Positions 59,428 through 64,000 of a stretch of DNA of 64,000 bases are shown here, piece by piece. The notes under the pieces were generated by a model, which saw only the letters and a program-made list of their open reading frames with translations, made no database searches and was not told the DNA's origin. Made by a program: the position numbers and the translations under genes. Source of the stretch: Terrimesophilobacter sp964651535 (GTDB lineage Bacteria; Actinomycetota; Actinomycetes; Actinomycetales; Microbacteriaceae); assembly GCA_964651535.1 (NCBI GenBank), contig CAZYYE010000003.1, positions 62,001 to 126,000 on the forward strand, written 5' to 3'. How positions within the stretch are numbered: position 1 is the stretch's first letter; each line of letters starts with the position of its first letter.

Positions 59428-61035
59428 TCAGCCGTGCCGGCCGACGCTCGCGAGAACTGCCGCCAGGCCGTCCGCCGGGTCGGTCAGGTTGATGGTGAGT
59501 ACGGGGCGTTCGAGACTTCCCAGCACAGAAGCATCACCCTGCGCCTGCGCGCGGATGAGCTCTCCGAACGTGAACGGGCGCCCGGGGATCGCGACATCGT
59601 GCTTCTCGTCGGCCGTCACCTGGAGGAACACTCCGACGGCCGGTCCGCCCTTGTGAAATTGTCCCGTCGAGTGCAGGAATCGCGGTCCCCAGCCGAACGT
59701 GACCGGGCGGTCGATTCGCGCGGCAACGGCGTCGCGCAATTGTTCGGCATCCGCCAGATGCACGCGGTCAAGGTAGCACTGGATGCTTACGTAGCCATCA
59801 TCGGGCACGCTCGCAAGCAGCGCGTCGATCGCCAAGTCCAGGGTTCTGCCCGCCGTAAGCGCCGCATCCGTCGCGCGCACCTCGACGCCCGGCTCTTCGA
59901 ACGTCGCAGGGCCCTGCTCCGGACGCGAATCGAGCAGCCCGCGCGTGGCGTCCTTGGCCGATTCGACGTCCGGCTGATTGAACGGATCGATGCCGAGCAC
60001 GCGGCCGGCGACCGCGATCGCCGTCTCCCACACGAGAAACTGCGCGCCGAGCGTGCCGCTGATTTCGATTTCGCCGGGGTCCACTTCTTCCGTCGCGCGC
60101 GCACTTTCCACGAGGCGCACGACCTGCAGATCCGAAAGGTCGTTCGATAACTCCGGGGCATCGGGCTCGAGCACGACGGGCAGGATTCCCTTGCCCTGCT
60201 TTCCCGTGGACTCCGCGATGAGCTGCTCGGCCCAGTCGGCGAATCCGAGAATGTAGGTGCCGTCCGCGACAATGCCGAGCTTGTCCTTGAGCGGGCGGGT
60301 GCCGGCGATCGCGGCACCCAGCACGAGCGCCGGATTGCTCGGGTGGTCCACGGCGATTCGACCGGCAACGGAGGACGCTTCATCGAGCAGCGCCGCGATG
60401 TCGACCCCGGCAAGTCCCGAGGGGACGAGGCCGAAAGCGGTGAGGGCCGAATACCTCCCGCCCACGTTCGGATCCGCATTGAAGACGCGGTACCCGTCCG
60501 CCCGAGCGGACACGTCCAGTGGCGAGCCGGGGTCGGTGACCACGATGATGCGGTCGACGGGGTCGACTCCCGCTTCGCGGAAGGCCTTCTCGTAGACGCG
60601 CTTGTGGCTGTCTGTCTCCACGGTGGAACCGGATTTCGAGGATATGACGACCGCGGTCGTGGCGATCCGGTCGCCGAGCGCCGCGGCGATCTGGCCGGGG
60701 GACGTGGTGTCGAGGATCGTGAGGTCGACGCCCGCGGTTCGGGTGATGACTTCCGGCGCGAGCGAGGAACCGCCCATCCCTCCGAGGACGAAATGGTCGA
60801 CGCCTGCGCTGCGGAGCTTGTCGCGCAGCGCGATGATGTCGTCGACGAGCGGTTCGGAGATTACGACCGCTTCCGTCCACCCGAGCCGCTTCGCCGCTTC
60901 CTGCTCGGCGTCGGGACCCCACAGGGTGGAGTCCTGTCCCGCGATGCGGGAGGCAACCAGATCGGAGACGAGTTGCGGCACGATGCGCTCGACCGCCGCG
61001 AGGGCCGGCCCGCTCACCGTGATGTCGAAGCTCAC
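59428..61035 (-). CDS. pgi: Glucose-6-phosphate isomerase
   Basis: 535 residues. LGGMGGSSLAPEV, VISSKSGSTVETDS, ESTGKQGKGILPVVLEP and QFHKGGPAVGVFLQ belong to the bacterial Pgi group often found next to (or fused with) transaldolase in actinobacteria. It links fructose-6-P to glucose-6-P, recycling carbon into the oxidative branch. GTG 61035 (SFDITVSGPALAAVERIV) overlaps the tal stop as GTGA; the longer frame enters tal. Confidence 0.94.
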   Translation of the reverse strand: MSFDITVSGPALAAVERIVPQLVSDLVASRIAGQDSTLWGPDAEQEAAKRLGWTEAVVISEPLVDDIIALRDKLRSAGVDHFVLGGMGGSSLAPEVITRTAGVDLTILDTTSPGQIAAALGDRIATTAVVISSKSGSTVETDSHKRVYEKAFREAGVDPVDRIIVVTDPGSPLDVSARADGYRVFNADPNVGGRYSALTAFGLVPSGLAGVDIAALLDEASSVAGRIAVDHPSNPALVLGAAIAGTRPLKDKLGIVADGTYILGFADWAEQLIAESTGKQGKGILPVVLEPDAPELSNDLSDLQVVRLVESARATEEVDPGEIEISGTLGAQFLVWETAIAVAGRVLGIDPFNQPDVESAKDATRGLLDSRPEQGPATFEEPGVEVRATDAALTAGRTLDLAIDALLASVPDDGYVSIQCYLDRVHLADAEQLRDAVAARIDRPVTFGWGPRFLHSTGQFHKGGPAVGVFLQVTADEKHDVAIPGRPFTFGELIRAQAQGDASVLGSLERPVLTINLTDPADGLAAVLASVGRHG

Positions 61036-62162
61036 GATGCCGATTTCGCGCGTGCGGCGTCGAGGGCGGCGGAGACGGTGTCGAGAAGTTCGTTCCACGA
61101 GACGGTGAACTTGTCGATGCCTTCCTTTTCGAGAAGTCCCGTCACCTCGTCGTAGGAGATTCCGAGCCCGGCGAGCTCATCGAGCACTGCATTCGCGTCG
61201 GCATAGTTTCCCGTGACGGTGTCGCCGCGGATCGTGCCGTGCTCGAACGTGGCCTCCATGGTCTTCTCCGGCATGGTGTTCACGACATCCGCCGCGACGA
61301 GCTCCTCGACATACAGCGTGTCCTTGAATGCGGGGTCCTTCACTCCCGTCGACGCCCACAAGGGCCGCTGCAGGTTCGCTCCCGCCGCCAGGAGCCCCTT
61401 CGCCCGTTCGCTCGAGAACGCCTGTTTGAACACCTGGTACGCGAGCCGCGCGTTCGCTATCCCGGCTTTGCCTTTGAGCGCACGCGCTTGCGGGGTTCCG
61501 ATCTTCTCGAGCCGTTTGTCGACCTCGGTGTCGACCCTCGACACGAAGAAGGACGCAACGGACCGGATCGTGGAAATGTCCAGCCCGGCAGCCTTCGCCT
61601 TCTCGATCCCGGCGAGGTAGGCGTTGATGACTTCGCGGTGCCGCTCGAGGCTGAAAATGAGAGTGACATTGACGCTGATCCCGAGTGCGGTGAGTTCCGT
61701 GATCGCCTCGAGTCCCTCAACGGTCGCGGGGACTTTGATCATGGCGTTCGGCCGGTCAACCCTTGCCCACAGAAGCTTTCCTTCTGCGATGGTTCCCTGC
61801 GTATCGTGGGCGAGAGCCGGTTCGACTTCGATCGAGACTCGCCCGTCCTTGCCGTCGGTCGAATCGAACAGCGGCCGGAAAATGTCGCAGCCGCGGGCTA
61901 CGTCGTGGGTTGTGATCTCCACGACGGCGTCGCTCACGCTGGAATTCTCCGCTGCGAGCTGCGCCACCTGCTCGTCGTAGTCGTCTCCCTTCGCGAGAGC
62001 GTTCGCAAAGATCGTCGGGTTCGTCGTCACGCCGACGACGTGTCGGTCGTCGATGAGCTGCTTGAGCCCGCCGGAAACGATGCGTTCGCGCGACAGGTCG
62101 TCGAGCCAAACGCTCACGCCGGCGGCGGAGAGTTCGGCAAGTGGGCTGGAGTTGTCTGTCAT
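61032..62162 (-). CDS. tal: Transaldolase
   Basis: 376 residues, TIM barrel, the longer actinobacterial form. GVSVWLDDLSRERI, GVTTNPTIFANAL (N-x-T-I-F substrate loop) and the Schiff-base Lys in AMIKVPAT are conserved. ATG at 62162 overlaps the tkt stop as ATGA; the longer in-frame reading is shadow of tkt. Confidence 0.96.
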   Translation of the reverse strand: MTDNSSPLAELSAAGVSVWLDDLSRERIVSGGLKQLIDDRHVVGVTTNPTIFANALAKGDDYDEQVAQLAAENSSVSDAVVEITTHDVARGCDIFRPLFDSTDGKDGRVSIEVEPALAHDTQGTIAEGKLLWARVDRPNAMIKVPATVEGLEAITELTALGISVNVTLIFSLERHREVINAYLAGIEKAKAAGLDISTIRSVASFFVSRVDTEVDKRLEKIGTPQARALKGKAGIANARLAYQVFKQAFSSERAKGLLAAGANLQRPLWASTGVKDPAFKDTLYVEELVAADVVNTMPEKTMEATFEHGTIRGDTVTGNYADANAVLDELAGLGISYDEVTGLLEKEGIDKFTVSWNELLDTVSAALDAARAKSAS

Positions 62163-64000
62163 GGTGTCTGCTTTCCGGTTTCCTGCGCCTGTGCGGCGAG
62201 GGAATCCTTTGCTGCTTGGACGAGGTGTTCGCTCGTCAGTCCGAACTCGCGGTACAGCGTCTCGTAGTCCGCTGAAGCGCCATAGTGCTCGATGGAGACG
62301 CTTCGGCCGCGATCTCCGACGATGCCCCGCCACCCGAGTGCAATGCCCGCCTCCATGGACGCGCGCGCCGTCACGGATGCCGGGAGCACAGACTCCTGAT
62401 ACGCGGCATCCTGTTCCGCGAACCATTCGAGGCACGGCGCAGAAACCACGCGGGCGTTGATGCCGTCCTTCGCGAGAAGACTCCGCGCCTCGAGCGCGAA
62501 CTGCACTTCGGATCCCGTGGCGATGAGGAGGACCTCGGGCGTGCCGCCCGGTGCTTCCGCGAGCACGTAAGCGCCTTTTTCGGTGTTCGCCGCCGAGGCG
62601 AGCGTTTCGCCGGACGCGTCGCCGTCTCCGCGCTCGAACACGGGCAGATTCTGCCGGCTGAGCGCAATGCCCGCGGGGCCCTTTCTGCGCTTGAGCATCG
62701 TGAGCCATGCGTGCGCGGTCTCGTTCGCGTCGGCGGGGCGCACGATGTCGAGCCCGGGAATCGCCCTCAGCGCGGTGAGGTGTTCGATCGGCTGGTGCGT
62801 CGGCCCGTCCGCGCCCAGCGCAATCGAGTCGTGCGTCCAGACGTAGATCGAGGGGATGTGCATGAGAGCCGCGAGCCTCACGGCCGGGCGCATGTAGTCG
62901 CTGAAGATCAGGAACGTTCCGCCGAACGCCCTCGTTGGGCCGTGGAGGACGATACCGTTGACGATCGCACCCATCGCATGCTCGCGGATGCCGAAGTGGA
63001 GCACCCGCCCGTCCGGGTCTCCATCCCACTCATCGGTGGAGTGCTCTGTGGGAACGAAGGACTTCGCCGACTCGATCGTCGTGTTGTTGGAGTCCGCCAG
63101 ATCGGCGGAGCCTCCCCAGAGCTCCGGCATGGCGCCGGCGAGAGCATTGATGACCTTGCCGGACGCGGCGCGGGTCGAAACATCCTTGCCGGCGGGGAAG
63201 GAGGGCAGTGCCGCCTCGAGGCCTTCCGGAACGGCACCGGACTCGAGTCGATCCAGTAGTGCCTTACGCTTCGGATTCGCAGCGGCCCAGGCATCGAACC
63301 CCTTTTGCCATTCTGCTCGGGCAGCGGCCCCGCGGCCGATGGCCTTTCGCGTGTGTTCGATGACGTCGGGTTCGACGGCGAAGTGTTCGTCCGGATCGAA
63401 GTTCAGGACCTTCTTGACCGCTGCGAGTTCTTCGGCACCGAGAGCCGAACCGTGAATCGGCCCCGTGTTCTGCTTCTTGGGGGACGGCCAGCCGATGATC
63501 GTGCGCAGCACGATCATCGACGGGCGGTCCGTCTCGCCTTTCGCGGCCTCGATCGCGTCGGCGAGTGCCTGGACGTCCTCGACGTACGTGCCGGTCTTCT
63601 TCCAGTCCACGACCTGCACGTGCCAGCGGTACGCCTCGTAGCGCGCCCGCACATCCTCGGTGAACGCGATATCGGTATCGCCCTCGATCGAAATGTTGTT
63701 GTCGTCGTAGATCACGATGAGGTTGCCGAGCTGCTGATGCCCCGCGAGGGAGGAGGCTTCGCTGGAAACGCCCTCCTGGAGGTCGCCGTCGCTCGCGATG
63801 ACGTAAATGAAGTGATCGAACGGGCTCGTTCCCGCCTCGGCATCCGGATCGAACAGGCCGCGTTCGTAGCGCGCAGCGTAAGCGAATCCGACCGCGGAGG
63901 AGATGCCCTGGCCGAGCGGGCCCGTGGTGATCTCTACACCGCGGGTGTGCCCGTACTCGGGGTGTCCCGGAGTGACGGAACCCCACGTGCGCAGGGCTTT
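62159..64000 (-). CDS. tkt: Transketolase, C-terminal ~613 residues (5' truncated by window)
   Basis: TPP enzyme of the non-oxidative pentose phosphate branch. The frame is open to the window end; the first residues seen read ALRTWGSVTPGHPEYGHT, so ~85 N-terminal residues are missing relative to the usual ~698. TPP/Mg site GDGDLQEGVSSEA and later YDDNNISIEGDTDIAF; FGIREHAMGAIVNG holds the catalytic Glu, and THDSIALGADGPTHQPIEHL the pyrimidine domain. Coupled to tal by a 4-bp overlap. Confidence 0.97.
   Translation of the reverse strand, partial: KALRTWGSVTPGHPEYGHTRGVEITTGPLGQGISSAVGFAYAARYERGLFDPDAEAGTSPFDHFIYVIASDGDLQEGVSSEASSLAGHQQLGNLIVIYDDNNISIEGDTDIAFTEDVRARYEAYRWHVQVVDWKKTGTYVEDVQALADAIEAAKGETDRPSMIVLRTIIGWPSPKKQNTGPIHGSALGAEELAAVKKVLNFDPDEHFAVEPDVIEHTRKAIGRGAAARAEWQKGFDAWAAANPKRKALLDRLESGAVPEGLEAALPSFPAGKDVSTRAASGKVINALAGAMPELWGGSADLADSNNTTIESAKSFVPTEHSTDEWDGDPDGRVLHFGIREHAMGAIVNGIVLHGPTRAFGGTFLIFSDYMRPAVRLAALMHIPSIYVWTHDSIALGADGPTHQPIEHLTALRAIPGLDIVRPADANETAHAWLTMLKRRKGPAGIALSRQNLPVFERGDGDASGETLASAANTEKGAYVLAEAPGGTPEVLLIATGSEVQFALEARSLLAKDGINARVVSAPCLEWFAEQDAAYQESVLPASVTARASMEAGIALGWRGIVGDRGRSVSIEHYGASADYETLYREFGLTSEHLVQAAKDSLAAQAQETGKQTP

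Overview
The window reads as chromosomal core DNA of a high-GC actinobacterium of the order Micrococcales, most likely a Microbacteriaceae member. This rests on actinobacterial marker proteins (RbpA, WhiA, OpcA, an ANTAR response regulator, the HGxxPAAW membrane protein), a helicase-dead PriA, a guanylate kinase fused to actinobacterial integration host factor (mIHF), many GTG/TTG starts, and TANNNT -10 boxes placed so that several mRNAs should be leaderless. I could not compare with databases, so the family-level call is inference.

Layout. (1) 1-10,680, plus strand: end of carB, pyrF, mIHF-gmk fusion, rpoZ, coaBC, metK, priA, fmt, rsmB, rpe and an FKBP prolyl isomerase: pyrimidine/GMP synthesis, CoA and SAM synthesis, translation initiation and rRNA methylation. 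(2) 10,685-19,253: a his-trp supra-operon, hisE-hisG-hisF-hisI-trpE-(Trp membrane protein)-(HGxxPAAW protein)-trpC-trpB-trpA, followed by lgt. hisA/B/C/D/H and trpD/F/G are absent from the window. (3) 19,370-26,873: gltB-gltD (NADPH glutamate synthase) and pyk. (4) 26,882-34,424: tRNA-Leu(CAA) on the minus strand, a PdtaR-like antiterminator response regulator, a convergent hotdog thioesterase, polA, a DUF885 zinc peptidase, and a DUF4166 / TIGR01777 epimerase / VOC trio. (5) 34,552-39,438: rpsA, convergent DUF4126 membrane protein, coaE, uvrB. (6) 39,459-44,748: the only accessory-looking block, an 891-residue protein with two methyltransferase domains, a GT2 glycosyltransferase and a Wzm/Wzt-type polysaccharide ABC exporter, lying between uvrB and uvrA. 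(7) 44,811-56,126: uvrA-uvrC-rapZ-whiA, sodA, then gap-pgk-tpiA-secG-rbpA. (8) 56,135-64,000, minus strand: tkt (cut by the window end)-tal-pgi-zwf-opcA-pgl, an almost complete pentose-phosphate operon with mostly 4-bp start/stop overlaps.

Coding is very dense. No stretch over 300 bp lacks a gene; the longest non-coding stretches are 26,874-27,032 (contains the tRNA), 34,425-34,551 (rpsA leader) and 19,254-19,369 (gltB leader). I saw no insertion sequences, prophage genes, CRISPR arrays, rRNA genes or toxin-antitoxin pairs.

I did not find an obvious new defence or mobile system. The most interesting observations are nine genes whose -10 box lies 6-7 bp before the start codon (leaderless transcripts), a perfectly symmetric divergent promoter between coaE and the DUF4126 gene, the mIHF-Gmk fusion, the two-methyltransferase polysaccharide protein with its exporter, and convergent gene pairs whose stop codons touch or overlap.
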